Assembly: GCA_010015675.1 (NCBI GenBank)
Contig: ML977075.1
Location: 1-30,011, forward strand
DNA from: Byssothecium circinans
Taxonomy: Eukaryota > Ascomycota > Dothideomycetes > Pleosporales > Massarinaceae
Direction of reading: 5' to 3'
Length of the DNA: 30,011 bases
The notes under the pieces are model-generated. The model ran no database searches. It was given only the letters and a program-made list of their open reading frames with translations, and had not been told where the DNA came from. Positions 9,244 to 20,915 of this stretch are shown here, piece after piece. The first letter of the stretch is position 1; every line of letters starts with the position of its first letter. The position numbers were made by a program, and so were the translations under genes.

Positions 9244-11217
9244 CCTATCATACAATGGGAAAATCGGATAGACCCTATCCGGTTTTTAGGTATACCGTGC
9301 ACGCTGAAATACAGGGGCCTATCCGATTTACAAACTTCGAAAAACCAGATAGGGTCCAAAATAACAGAAGTTGAGGCTGCAATTTTACAGCCTAGTGCAA
9401 CGCGACACGGCGAATCTAGCGCAGGTTTCCATGTAATAATCCGACGTTGGGCTCGCGAGCAATATAGGTAGAAGTGCTAGGGAGTTAATATTCATAATAG
9501 CAACCTGTGCGCGCGTAAGCGAAGCCACCGATACTACTACTATTACTAAAATTACGTTGTAGAGAGCTAACTTACTATTAACACAAATACTAAAGCGCAA
9601 CTATAGCTAGCAGCATAGAGTAGTTAAATAGTATTTTTAAATATTCACGGGCATATTACGTTGCCATTTGTAAGACTTACTATTATGCCGTAGTACAGTC
9701 CTAGCTACGTGCCTACCTAGACTATAAGCACAAAGAATTCACCTTAAAGACACGCTAGAGAGTAGTTTTAGCTACTAGGTCATTCCGTTAATAGGTGACT
9801 ATAGAAGACGAAGTCGTGTTTCTTAAGCTTAAAGCTAGGCCTATCCCCTACCTAGAAGTATATAAAGATAAATTCATGTGCATAGGGTCTATAGCTAGCA
9901 ATTAAGCGTGTAGTTGCATATATAGCACTATATGAGATATCTAAAACTATTGCTAGTCTAAGCACAGCTAGTAGAATATAAGAAAGTAAGACTAGCCTAG
10001 TAAAGGCTAGCAGCTAGAGCATTCTATTATATAGATAAAAAGGGTATTATACTAGAAGTTCTAGCCCGCTAGCTATCTAAGCAAGCCGTTTGCGGTTAGC
10101 GAGCTTAAGCTAAACTAGTATAAACCTAACTATAGGAATAAAAATAAAGATATCTAGTAAGCTATTACTATATTATTAAGCTAGGCAACTACTAATATAA
10201 AGCTTTTTAAGAAAAGGTAGTAAGACTATATTAATACTAACTAAGACTAGTACATATTTAACGCGTATCTAGACCATGCTAAGTAGGCAAAACATTTAAA
10301 AGGTTTAAACTATAGTTAGCTATTAACTACTGTCTAGAAGCTAGGGCCTAAAAAGAAAGCATTAAATAAAGTATATTAGGCATTATAGATAGTTATTTAT
10401 AAGACTTAGTAGTCGTCATGGTCTACTATAGTAGAGTTAGCAGCTATAAATTATATTAACTAGCGTAAAATAGGCGGCATTACTAATAAAAAGCTATTTA
10501 ACGCACGGTAGATAAGCAAAACTATAATTAAGTATAGTAGGTAGTAGTTAAAGATTATATAGTATATTTAATAAACGCATAAGTTGCCTAAGATTAGCAT
10601 AAATAAAAAGTATAAGGTTTAAAATAAAAGGCTACTATACCATTTAACTACCTAGTAGAAAAGGCTGTTATAAAGAATTAAAGCTATAATAAAGTAAGAT
10701 AAAAAAAAAGACAATTAGCTTTCTAAGTCTAATAGCAATAATAGATTTAACGCAGAATAGAAAGAAGAGCTAAAGGAATAAGTATTAAAGTTTATATTAT
10801 AGTTGCTAGACTATAAACTTAAAGATAATAAGTATAGTAATACATTAATTAGCGCTATAGCTATGCTAAGAATTAATGCTAACTATAAATAAATAACACC
10901 GTTGCTATACACACCTAAGCAAGCCACCGCCGTTAACGTGTTACGTATATTAGTGTTATACTAGTTAACATAGATACGCAAGATCTATAAAGCTAAGTTA
11001 AAGGTAAAAAAGTAAAGTTAGCAAGACGCAAAAGATATAGCACCTAGCTATTTTTACTTTGTAAAAAAAATAGCTAACTACTTTATAATGTTAACTAAGT
11101 ATAACGGTGAGCTAACCCCTATTAACGCTATCTAGCAGTTAAAGGCATACAGGATAAATATCTAGTATAGTTTTAGCGCAAAAGGCGTAGTAGATTAAGT
11201 AGATAATATATTATTAT
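9244..11217 (+). mobile_element. Copy A of OrsD-type repeat, 3'-truncated
   Basis: This segment is repeated in the same orientation at 17778-19796 (copy B). It starts with one 74-bp unit (9244-9317) carrying imperfect hairpins, then about 300 bp of non-coding DNA, then a degenerate gene. Similarity to copy B stops abruptly after ATTATTAT at 11217, where Helitron sequence begins. Most differences from copy B are C-to-T or G-to-A with copy A the more AT-rich, so copy A carries the heavier RIP load. Confidence 0.8.
9615..11217 (+). pseudogene. OrsD/DUF3505-type protein remnant (copy A)
   Basis: Position 9615-9617 is ATA where copy B has its ATG. The same reading frame can be followed to the break at 11217 without a frameshift: at 10866 the codons for 'L-I-N' are still in register with copy B's 'LGIN'. 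There are very many TAG/TAA codons and few sense glutamine, tryptophan or arginine codons, as expected from RIP. The N-terminal part matches the cysteine/histidine region of OrsD (DUF3505). The downstream half corresponds to the block seen better in copy B. It cannot encode a protein. Confidence 0.7.
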
Positions 11218-12480
11218 TTTGCGAAGCGAGGAACGAGCGTAGCAAATCTACAATCCAAATCGCGCCTGAGGGCTTCCAAAAAATCGCATTTTGACGTACT
11301 TCTACCTATTAAATTTCATTGCTGATTTTTCTATATATGCTAAAAACTGTACCCTTGATAGTTCTACTAATAGCAGCCTATATTTAATTCATTGTAATAG
11401 GTATGCGTGGATAAAATAGTGTTTTTTAAATAATATTCTTTAGAATCACGACTAATACGCGTGTCGCGTGTCCTATATTAGGTAGTAAAATAGGGGCTTA
11501 GGGTCTAAAAGCTACTTACGCTACTTTATCTACTAGCTACTGCATGCGGCAACATAACTAAACCTTATGTTATAAAGAAAAAATTCGCTATACTATAGGC
11601 CTAATACCTTGTAATACTACCTAATACTACTTCCCTCTATCCATGTACTTTTACATGTTATTATAGATGTTCTATACTGTAATCGCTACAACGCACCTCT
11701 TACGCCTAGCGTTAATTAATTTTGCAATAATAAATAAAAGAAGAACTGTTAGGCTTGCCTTACAGTTACTTAGAGTTATAAACGGCGAGCGAATATATTA
11801 GAGCATAAAGCTGCACCCCCTACAAAGTATTACGTAACGCTAACGTTAGACTCTAGTCCTTTATCTAGTATTCTCTATACTCTAACGCTAGTCTAACCTT
11901 AATCTATACTAACGTCTACGCTATATGCGCTAACCGTACTAGGGACTCTACTTAAGCAGCAGCTTCTTCGTGCGGCTAGTATTAGTCTTAGTATCAGGCC
12001 ACCGTCTTAGTCTTTAAATACGTTACTATTATCTTACTTATCCTAACTTCCCCTATTAGTACTACTAAGCGCTACGACTCCTATTAAACCTTTATCATCA
12101 TTATAAACGCTTTCTAGTTAACTATTACTATAGATAGCCGCGATACATTCTACATTACAGCCGTAGTATTCATAATAGTAAGGGAAGAGTATTTTATAGA
12201 ATACCTCTCTATCTTTAGTACAATTACGCGATACTTGCTCTAGTATTAGTCCTAGTATTAGTCATACAACCTACATAGTAGCTAAGTCTAAAAAACATGT
12301 AGTTAATAAGTTAGATAATAGTATAACAGCAGCTAAGTCTTAAGAATATGTAGTTAATAAGTTTAATAATAGTATAAATAGAGAGATACTTATAAAAGTA
12401 GAAAAGAATATATATAACTTCCCTCTAAAAGAGCCCCTATTATGAATTTAGAATGATAGTTCCTATCTTTCTAATCCTAC
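11218..12480 (+). other. Helitron 5' non-coding region
   Basis: No reading frame of note. The sequence is AT-rich, with several occurrences of the CTAATAC word or its complement (11601, 11621, 11979, 12243, 12255). A 51-bp tandem duplication lies at 12281-12382. It is probably the leader of the Helitron, perhaps with further small insertions. Confidence 0.5.
12281..12382. repeat. 51-bp tandem duplication
   Basis: Two head-to-tail copies, 12281-12331 and 12332-12382, both starting GCTAAGTCT and sharing TGTAGTTAATAAGTT and AATAATAGTATAA-like segments. They differ at a handful of sites, mostly transitions. Confidence 0.8.
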
Positions 12481-12499
12481 ATTATCTAATTAAGATAAA

Positions 12500-15400
12500 A
12501 CATATATCTCTACGTTTTACAACGCACTTAAGAAAGAAGAGATAGAGACGTGTATAATTTGCAACTATCATTAGTTTCGCCTAAACGTTCACCGTAGGGA
12601 ATATGCTGCCTATTTAACTAATTACGTTAAACATAATGCTAAAGAAGATTAGGTGCCTATATTTAGTACTGTAAATAATATAAATCTAGGTATAATGCCT
12701 AACCTCCCTTCTCTTACTAATGTTAAGGAGATGCTTATTGCCTAGGTTTACTATTTTATGCAGATATGTTAGCATCGTGGGCAGCAGTATAAGTATAGAG
12801 GGCATATATGTCATTTCACCGTTAATGTAGCTAGGGTATTTTCAAGGCTTCCTATCCTTCTATCTAAGCTTGATATTATTATCCTTAAACTACTATATTT
12901 AGATAAGGACGACCATGCTTTAGTTAAACATTAATTTAAGAAGAGTTGGAAAGTAAGGCGCACTATAGTGTTACGTTAGCTGTAATAGTTAAAGGCACAT
13001 TACTCTAGATATAACAATATTATTATTAATGATAAGGCTATTTAAGAACTCTCTATTAATAGGTATGTAGACGATTAATTTACTATGCTTTAGCATAGGG
13101 ATATAGATATTAGGCTAGAGGATTATCCTAATATGTAAGAGCTAGTATTACTATTCTATATGCTAGACTATTTACCCCTATTATTTATACCTACTATAAC
13201 TACCTATACACTAGATAGGTTACTACTTAATACTAGGCCTAATACTAGCGCGGATTCCTACTACGATAGTAGCTCAATTTTTAATAAAGATGATAATAAC
13301 GATAATAGAGCTAACACGACCGTAGTTCCTAATATTATTCTTAATGTTAGCAAATTTAAGACTTTGCGTCATTAAATCTAATTAAGACCTTCCTACCTTA
13401 CTATGGGCTTAGTGCGAAGGACACCTATTTCTAAATATAGCAATTAGGAAAAGATCCTTAGTTTTGCATTTCCTACCTTGTATCTAAATAGAATTAGTAA
13501 CTATATGCAACTAAAGATATGGAAGGTTGCATATGTGGACTATATTTAGCACATAATAAGCTATAAGGATAGATGTTTTACTTATTACTTACGTTTCTAT
13601 TTTACTGCCTTTAATACGCTTCTTCGCAGGCAAACTACTACAAAGGTAGGTTTCTTTATAAGGAAGATACTAGACGGCGCTTCTATGACGGCTAAGGATA
13701 TTCAAGCTTAGTTTAACAGCGCTAATAGTAGGTAGAGTTTGATTAACGCTGTAGTATAGTTCTCTACCTTTATTTAAGGTTCTTATGCGTATTGAAAAGT
13801 AGAGGGTATAAACCTAAAGGCTATAGTACGTATAGTCTACCTAATACCTAGCTAATACCTTTATTATTAATATCTAACTTTTATTAATAAGTTTATTAGC
13901 TGCGATGTCTTTATCTATTTATTATATACTCTACTGCGGATTACTATTAGGTTAATCTTATAAGATTTATAGGAGAGGAGGCCTTTACTAAGTAGTAGAC
14001 TACAACTAATGCACGTTAAGCAAGGCTAGCATAGGATTTCGTACGCGATAACTTACATATTATTGCTTACTAGTTCTACCGTCGATTTAAACTATTTAAG
14101 AAGCATGTTATAACGCCTAAGTTTAACCTTATTAACTTCTAGCATCATTATAAGTAGTAGGGCTATAATAGTACTTATAACTATAGCCTATACTACTATA
14201 GGGATACACCTTATCCTAATTAGTATTTAGCTTAGAATGCTACCAAGCTTAAGAAGCGATGATTAGTAAAGTATTAGGGCTATTATATTAGCGCTGTTTA
14301 TCCTAACCCACACAAGGCTACTCTAGAGCATTCATATAGCTCCCTCTTATCTCTTATATTTAATTAGATAGTTTTCAACTTTTACGAACTTGCTACTATC
14401 TTGACTAAGTGCTATATGCATGTATGTCATCTTAGTTACTACTAAAAGAAAAACAAGAAGATAGGTAAGGTAGTCTATTACTTTAAAGCTCCCTAGCCAC
14501 GTATAGCTAATCCCTACTTTGCTAAATTAGTTAGGAAGTCTTTTTACTATCTCTACGCTTAATAGAATCATCTACTTTTAAACGCGTACTATCAAACTCT
14601 AGTATTAGGCTGGCGGGTTAATACTAATATACAGCCCTACACTAGTACTATAGGTGTTATTTAATATGTTAGTCTATATATTAGCAAGGTAGAGCAGCAG
14701 ACAACGTCATTTAAAAATATAGCTACTAAGATACTGCCTTATATTTAGTCTAAGAATGCTATGTTTAAGTTTACGGCAAAGTTAATAAACAAATTAGTGG
14801 GCTAGAGGAACTATAGCGCTTAGGAAGTTTGCTACATCCTCTTTAATCTGCCCCTTACGGATTATAGTTATACTATTCTTAACGTTAACCTTCGTTGTAA
14901 AGAGGATTAGCCTAAGACGTACGTCTTTTAAGCTAATTATTAAGTTAATGATAAAGTATTTAAGGAAGATACACCTTAGTTTACTAAGGGCCGTTCTATA
15001 CTAGTAAAATATAAGAAGAGGCCTTTATTACTTAAAGCTGTATCCTATTTAGACTACCTTCTTTATTATAACCATGCAAAGAATCAAGTTAGGCCCTAGG
15101 CTAGGCCTAGGATTTTGAAGTTTTACCCTCTATACTCTCCTAAGTTAGATAGGGAAGACTTCTTTCGCGTTAAGCTTATGCTATATTATTTATTTTGACA
15201 GGTATTAGATGTAAGGACCTTTGCTAGCTAGGAGTACTAGTTATTCTTGTAAGCCTATCAGAACTACCTGTTGGTATGTAATCACTCTTTACCTAATAGC
15301 TTTAAAGAGGTGTTACCTAAAAATAAGGAAGAAGATCTAGATTAGGAAGACGTGGATTTAGTAGATAAGTCATTGTAGAATAAGCTTACTAGTCATCTCC

Positions 15401-16956
15401 CTAGTGCTGATAGTGTTATTATTGATAAGAATAACCTAGGCAGTTAGCTAGTTAATCTAGAGAAGGATTAGAACGTACTTAAGCATAAAGATAATTATAG
15501 CCTTAATACACGTTAATATTAGAAGGAGATAAAGATAGCTTGTCTAGTTAATTACGCTACTAGACCTAATACCTCGCCTAATACTCTTTAGTCTAAACAG
15601 CGGCTACTATTTAATCTTATCATCAATCATTATTAAGCCTACCTAGATAGGAATAGGCTAGAGTAGCTTCTTTTTAACCTTAACAGCTAGAGTAGTACTA
15701 GAAAGACGTACGCTATTAAAGTTATAACCTCTACTATAGATAGTATTATAAGGGCTTTAAGGAAGAAATTACCTATTATATGGTGCGCACTAACTAAAGT
15801 AGCTGCTTTTCTTATTTTAGAAAAGACTATCTACTCTACCTTCCGCATACTAATTCAACCTCTTAGTAGTGTACTTCTACCTCTTACTCTAGTAGTATTA
15901 GCTTAGATCTAAGCGCTATTTACTAATGTTTATTACCTTATTATAGATAAGAAGTCTATGGTAGGGCTAACAATACTAGCGTGGTTAGATATAAGGTGCC
16001 GTAAGATCTTTCTAGCATAGGCTAGCTATCCTTTTAGTAGTTTAAATATTATCCTAGCTAGTAATTTTTACTAGTTACCCCCTATTACGAGAAGGCCTAT
16101 GTTTGATACTATAAAGAGCTACAGCTCTTTAGATACAGCTAGTGCGGCGCTATATAAACTATTTACTAGAACTATTATTCTAGATGTAGTTATGCGCTAG
16201 TAGGGTTCTAAACAGGCTTCCTTCCATGATGCTCTTATACGTATCTATAAAGAGAAGCCTAATGTCTATGACTAGCTTCTCTTTATAAAACGCTGCAGCG
16301 TTAAGCTTAGCGAGGTAGAACGGAACTCCTTTAATTCTACCTTACGTATATACGCAAAGAGGATAGAGGTAGCTACTATTAATTATAACTACCTCTAGGA
16401 CTCTAGCTAGCCTATCCTTATTTTACAGGCTATATATAATAGTTAAGATTAAGAGAAGGTGTCTACTAAGGATGCGGGGAATCTCTATAACTAGCTCCCT
16501 ATATTTATTAGTACCTGGGTTATGCTACTTAATAATATCTAGATAGAGCGTGGTTTAGTTAATAGGGCTATAAAAGTTATTAATAATATTCTTTAGCAGC
16601 TTAATACCTAGAATTATCGCAAGGCTATACTAAAGGTGGTATTAGTCGCTATAGATAAGTATGATAGGCTATATCTTTACAGCCTTCTAGATAGTATAAA
16701 GGTTATTCTAGTGTTTCCTTTTATTTAGGAATTTACTATTAATTAGAGTATGCATATGCGTATTTAATTCCTTATTACACTTGCCTAGGCTATTATAGTT
16801 TATAAATCCTAGGGTTTAAGTATGGATAAGGCTGTGATTACGGTTAGTAGAGAGCGAGATTACTGCCCTAGCTTAATATACGTTGCGCTTTCAAGGGTTA
16901 AGACTATTGATAGTTTAATGTTTAAGGATGTGTTTTCCTATCAGCGGTTAAAGTAA
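12500..16956 (+). pseudogene. Helitron Rep/Pif1 helicase gene, RIP-inactivated
   Basis: Conceptual translation shows, in order: DUF6570-like block (12545-12905: 'LTNVKEMLIA', 'YKYRGHICHFTVNVARVFSR'), Helitron_like_N (about 13440-13680: 'FAFPTLYLN', 'YKDRCFTYYLRFYFTAFNTL'), Rep block (14056-14945: 'FNLINF*HHYK', 'LVLGWRVNTNIQPYTS', 'EVCYILFNLPL') and Pif1 helicase (15600-16956). The helicase ends at a natural TAA (16954-16956) after 'YVALSRVKTIDSLMF'. Key residues are lost in ways RIP predicts: the Rep HxH is TYNYS (His to Tyr), Walker A is NS*SSTRKT (Gly to Ser/Arg) and Walker B is LIIDKKSM (Glu to Lys). DUF6570 is in frame 2 while Rep and Pif1 are in frame 1, so an indel or intron lies between about 13380 and 14050. 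Dozens of stops interrupt it; it is non-functional. Confidence 0.85.
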
Positions 16957-17777
16957 AAGAGAAGCAAGGTATTAGAGATGTAAGAGCGAGATATAAGGTG
17001 TAGGACGCGTTATCACGTTATAGTGTAGTAGACTATTTTCTAGGTCTAATACCTAGACTAATACTACTATTATTAAGAGGTTTTGTGAGGGTAGTTTCCT
17101 ATAATATAAGCATTTCTATGAAAGTTTCCCTAATCTATCTAGATAGATAGAGCGCCTAATACTATAGCCTAATACTCTATAACTATATCTTAATCTTTAG
17201 AGCATATAGTCTCTATGTCTATACTATCTACTAAATATAGACTTAGATTAACGTCACCTTTATCACCTAGCCTCTTAAGCTCTATGAATTTCATAATGTT
17301 AGGCATTTTCACACTATTATTGTAGCCTTAATAAGGAACCTCTAGCTTAATACCTTCTATTACATCTTCTTCTATTTGCATACCTTCTATTAGTTTGTCT
17401 TAGGAAGTATTCTCTATAGGAAGTTCTATAATAATATAGTCAAATAGATCTGTAGTATATCCTATATTCTCACCTTATACCTTAGGGAAATGTGCGCTAT
17501 AGTCTTTAATAGTGCGTAGATTATACGTACTAGGAAGCTTGCATGCTTTACTATTGCAAAAGAGTTAGATAGTAGAGTCTGTATAATCCCTATTACGCTG
17601 TGCTTAGTAGATTAGAGAGAGTAGCACGCGTTATTATTAAGGGAATAGCATAGGGAATAGCAGAATAAACATCTTTAACTTAGTATCAACGCTAATTAGG
17701 TATCTATAAGGCACTTCTAACTTTTATAGTGCTAACTTTGCAGCAATAATCTATTATAGTTAGCTTATGCCTAATAC
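16957..17777 (+). other. Helitron 3' region
   Basis: This follows the helicase stop. It is AT-rich, with two paired CTAATAC motifs (17046/17058 and 17156/17169) and a last single one at 17771. A few weak frames can be read on either strand, none with recognisable features. It probably includes the Helitron 3' terminus close to 17775. Confidence 0.45.
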
Positions 17778-17925
17778 CCTATCCTACAATGCGAAAATCA
17801 GATAGACTCAATCTGGTTTTTAGGTGCACTATGCGCGCTGAAATACAGGGGCCTATCCTATAATACGAAAATCAGATAGACTTAATCTGGTTTTTAGGTG
17901 CACCATGCACGCTGAAATACAGGGG
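17778..17925 (+). repeat. Duplicated 74-bp hairpin-bearing unit at the left end of copy B
   Basis: Two head-to-tail units (17778-17851 and 17852-17925) each begin CCTATCC and end ATACAGGGG. Each holds AAAATCAGATAGAC next to AATCTGGTTTTTAGG, an imperfect inverted repeat. Copy A has a single unit at 9244-9317 (AAAATCGGATAG ... CTATCCGGTTTT). Confidence 0.85.
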
Positions 17926-18187
17926 CCTATCTGATTTACGAACTTTAAAAAACCAGATAGGGTCCAAAATAACGGAAGTCAAGGCTGCAATTTTATAGCC
18001 TAGTGTAACGCGACACGGCAAATCCAGCGCAGGTTTCCATGCAATAATCTGACGTTAGGCTCGCGAGCAATATAGGTAGAAGTGCTAGGGGGTTGATGTT
18101 CATGATAGCGACCCATGCGCGCGTAAGTGAAGCCAGCGACACCACTACCATCACTAAAATCATGTTGTATAGAGCTAACCTAGCAGC

Positions 18188-20546
18188 ATGGAGCAGTTAA
18201 ACAGTATTTTTAAATATTCATGGGTATATTGCGTTGCTATTTGTAAGACCTACTATCATGCCGTGGTACGGTCCTAGTTGCGTACCTACCTAGACTATAA
18301 GTATAAGGAATTCACCCTAAAGACGCACTAGAAAGTAGTTTTAGCCACTAGATCATTCTATTAATAGGTGACTACAGAAGATGAAGTCATGTTTCCTAAG
18401 CCTGAATCTAGGCCCATCCCCCACCTGGAAGTATATAAGGATAGATTCATGTGCATAGGGTCTATAGCTAGCAATCAAGCGTGTAGTCATATATATTGCA
18501 CTATATAAGATATCTAGAACTATTGCTAGTCTAAGCACGGCTAGTAGAATATAAGGAAGTAAGGCTAACCTAGTAAAGGCCAGCAGCCAGAGCATCCTAT
18601 TATGTAGATAGAAGGGGTGTCGTACTAGAAGTTCTAGCCCGCGGGCCATCTAGGCAAGCCGTTTGCGGTTAGCAAGCCTAAGCAAAACTAGCACAGACCT
18701 AACTATAGGGATAAGGATAAGGATATCTAGTAAGCTATTACCATGTCGTTAAGCTAGGCGACCACTAATATAGAGCTTTCTAGGAAGAGGCAGTAGGACT
18801 ATATTAATACTAACTAAGACTAGTACATGTTTAACGCGTATCTAGACCGCGCTAGGTAGGTAAAATATTTAAAGGGCTTAGACTATAGTTAGCTGTTAAC
18901 CACCATCTAGAAGCTAGGGCCTAGAGAGAAGGCATTAAATAAGGTGTATTAGGCATTATAGATAGTTATCTATAAGGCCTAGCAGTTATCGCGGTCTACT
19001 ATAGTAGGGTTAGCGGCCATGAACTACATTAACTAGCGTGAGGTAGGCGGCATCACTAATAAGAAGCTATTTAACGCATGGTAGGCGGGCAAGACTATAG
19101 TTAAGTACAGCGGGTGGTAGTTAGAGATTATACAGTACATTTAGTAGACCCATGAGCTACCTAAGATTAGTGTAGATAAAGAGTATAAGGTCTAAAGTAA
19201 GAGGCTACCATACCGTTTAACTACCTAGTAGGAAAGGCTATTGCAAAAAATCAAAGCTATGGTAGGGCGAGACGAGGATGAGGATGGGGATGATTGGTTT
19301 TCTAAGTCTAACAGCAATAATAGATTCAACGTAGAATAAGAAGAAGAGCTAGAGGAATAGGTATTAAAGTTTATATTATAGTTGCTAGACCATGAACTAG
19401 GAGATAATAAGTACAGTAGTACGTTAATTAGCGCCATGGCCGTGCTAGGGATTAACACTAACTATAGGTGGATGACACCGTTGCTATACACGCCTAAGCA
19501 AGCCGCCGTCATTAATGTGTCGCGCATGTTAGTGTTGTACCAGTCAACGCAGATGCGTAAGGTCCGTAGAGCTAAGTTAGAGGCAGAAGGGTAGAGTTAG
19601 TAAGACGCGGAAGACATAGCACCTAGCCATTTCTACTTTATAAAGGAAATAGCTAACCGCTTTATAACGTTAACTAAGTATAACGGTGAGCCGACTCCCA
19701 TCGACGCCATCTAGCGGTTGAAGGCATACGGGATGAAGATCTAGTACAGTTTTAGCGTAGAAGGCGTAGTAGATTAGGTGGATAATACATTATTATATGG
19801 TAATATCTGCTTTAGCATGCTATAGTTGCAGTTAATGATCTATAGCATAGTTGCCAGCGCGCAGAGGCAATTAATGGAGGCGTTAATGCTGTTACAAGTT
19901 AATAAGGAGGGCAGCATCATGCTAGGCACCACCGCATTACCTAAAATCTATTAGGATAGGTTAGTAGACAACCCAGCCAAGCAGAAAATAGGGTAGAGTT
20001 TTATAGAAGATGCCTATAACATAGATGCTATTAACGTAGAGTTTCCCCTAATATAGTTAGAGCAATGGTTAATTAATAAGCTATAGTTAATAAGGGAGTT
20101 TATTAACAGAACAGCGACTAGAGCGGCCATAGCCATTAGTAGGCCCGTAGTATAGAACTGAGACTAGATCAAGGCATACCAACGAGCTATAAGGGAGTTC
20201 TGGCAAGAGTTAGCAGCGTTAGTGCACATGACGGGGGGGTCACTAGTATGAGGAACTAAGCTAGTAACGATCTAGTATAAGAATAGCGCAAATAGAGAGA
20301 GTTAGGGGATTTTTATTAAAGGTAGGTTAGTAGTATATGTGACTATGTACTATAAAAACATTAGGTAGTTAGGGAGCACTAAGGTGATCCACTAATATTT
20401 ACCGCGTGAAGTAGGCGAGTTAATAGTGTATTATTTATGGTTCGCACTACCATTCATAGAGAAGATAGAATGCATATTAGGCAGTGAGGAGGTTAAGTCT
20501 AGCGCGTACATTTAGGAACCTAAGCTAGAGAAGGAATAGACTATGC
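18188..20546 (+). pseudogene. OrsD/DUF3505-type protein, copy B, RIP-interrupted
   Basis: ATG at 18188 (MEQLNSIFKYSWVYCVAICK) opens an OrsD-like N-terminus: 'CKTYYHAVV', 'FPKPESRPIPHLEVYKD' and a second Cys/His stretch. One frame can be followed for about 786 codons with stops but no frameshift. Further blocks: 'ISAMAVLGINTNYRWMTPLL' (19430-19480), 'MLVLYQSTQMRKVRRAKLE' (19525-19590), 'RLVDNPAKQKIG*SF' (19950-20005), 'LVHMTGGSLV*GTKL' (20220-20265) and 'YLPREVGELIVYYLWFALPF' (20398-20457). As far as I recall this series occurs in long fungal proteins that join an OrsD zinc-finger-like domain, a conserved middle region and a RecQ-like helicase (telomere-linked helicase type). The helicase is not present. 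Most stops are TAG, fitting RIP of CAG, CGG or TGG codons. Confidence 0.75.
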
Positions 20547-20684
20547 CCTAACTGAGAGGACGCGACGGATTATGCCTAATCCGTGGCGGAACGGGTCTAG
20601 CGTCAGGGTTGCTAGCCCAAATCCAGGGCGCGGATAGGGATAATCCGTGGGAATGGGAGGGCTAATCTATTCTATAGCGACACG
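20547..20684 (+). repeat. Left-end block of unit C1 with internal inverted repeats
   Basis: A GC-rich 138-bp block almost identical to 26857-26994. It contains a perfect 8-bp inverted repeat, ACGGATTA-TGCC-TAATCCGT (20565-20584), and a second partial one, CGGAT...ATCCG, near 20635. The inverted repeat is unchanged in both copies. It may be part of a terminus or a promoter; nothing in it is coding in any obvious way. Confidence 0.65.
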
Positions 20685-20915
20685 TTCTCCTAACTAATTT
20701 TGTATGTAGCTATTGCTTAGCAGCATCAGGAGCACTAATCCCCCATCTTGTAGCTTCACCTTTTGCGTTAGTGATGGTCAAGGTGAGGGTAGACTCTCAC
20801 AGTAATAGAGTTCTACTAGAATATATGGTCACCCGCAGTAACATCACTACAACTAAGCGCAACCCGCTGCAGGAGAAATGGCAGCTGAACCTGATCACCG
20901 CTATCATTTAAAAAG

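Larger units (their letters stand above)
11218..17777 (+). mobile_element. Degenerate Helitron (Rep-Pif1 type)
   Basis: About 6.5 kb between copies A and B. Its identity comes from the coding part (see next entries): DUF6570, Helitron_like_N, Rep and Pif1 helicase blocks in the order usual for fungal Helitrons. Borders are set by where similarity to the flanking OrsD repeat ends and begins, not by confirmed Helitron termini. The left edge reads TTTGCGAAGCGAGGAACG with a loose palindrome to AGCAA at 11245. Near the right edge CTAAT occurs at 17771-17775, which would fit a CTRR|T end, but I see no convincing terminal hairpin. Confidence 0.75.
17778..20546 (+). mobile_element. Copy B of OrsD-type repeat
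   Basis: The same unit as copy A but longer: two 74-bp leader units, a non-coding stretch to 18187, and a gene body to 20546, where unit C1 begins. The body is truncated by C1 before the last conserved blocks of the family (seen in gene E) are reached. Copy B is less AT-shifted than copy A, so it helps in reading copy A. Confidence 0.75.

Noticed and set aside
12500..16956. A functional Helitron
   Set aside because: Rep, Walker A and Walker B residues are all lost and stops occur throughout.
18353..18649. Minus-strand ORF of 98 codons with hydrophobic stretches
   Set aside because: It is antisense to the OrsD-type frame of copy B; CTA/TAG richness from RIP makes open, leucine-rich antisense frames.
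9244..19796. Copies A and B as LTRs around a 6.5-kb internal region
   Set aside because: They are about 2-kb direct repeats flanking other DNA, but they carry an OrsD-type gene, copy B continues 750 bp beyond the shared part, and the interior is a Helitron with no gag-pol.
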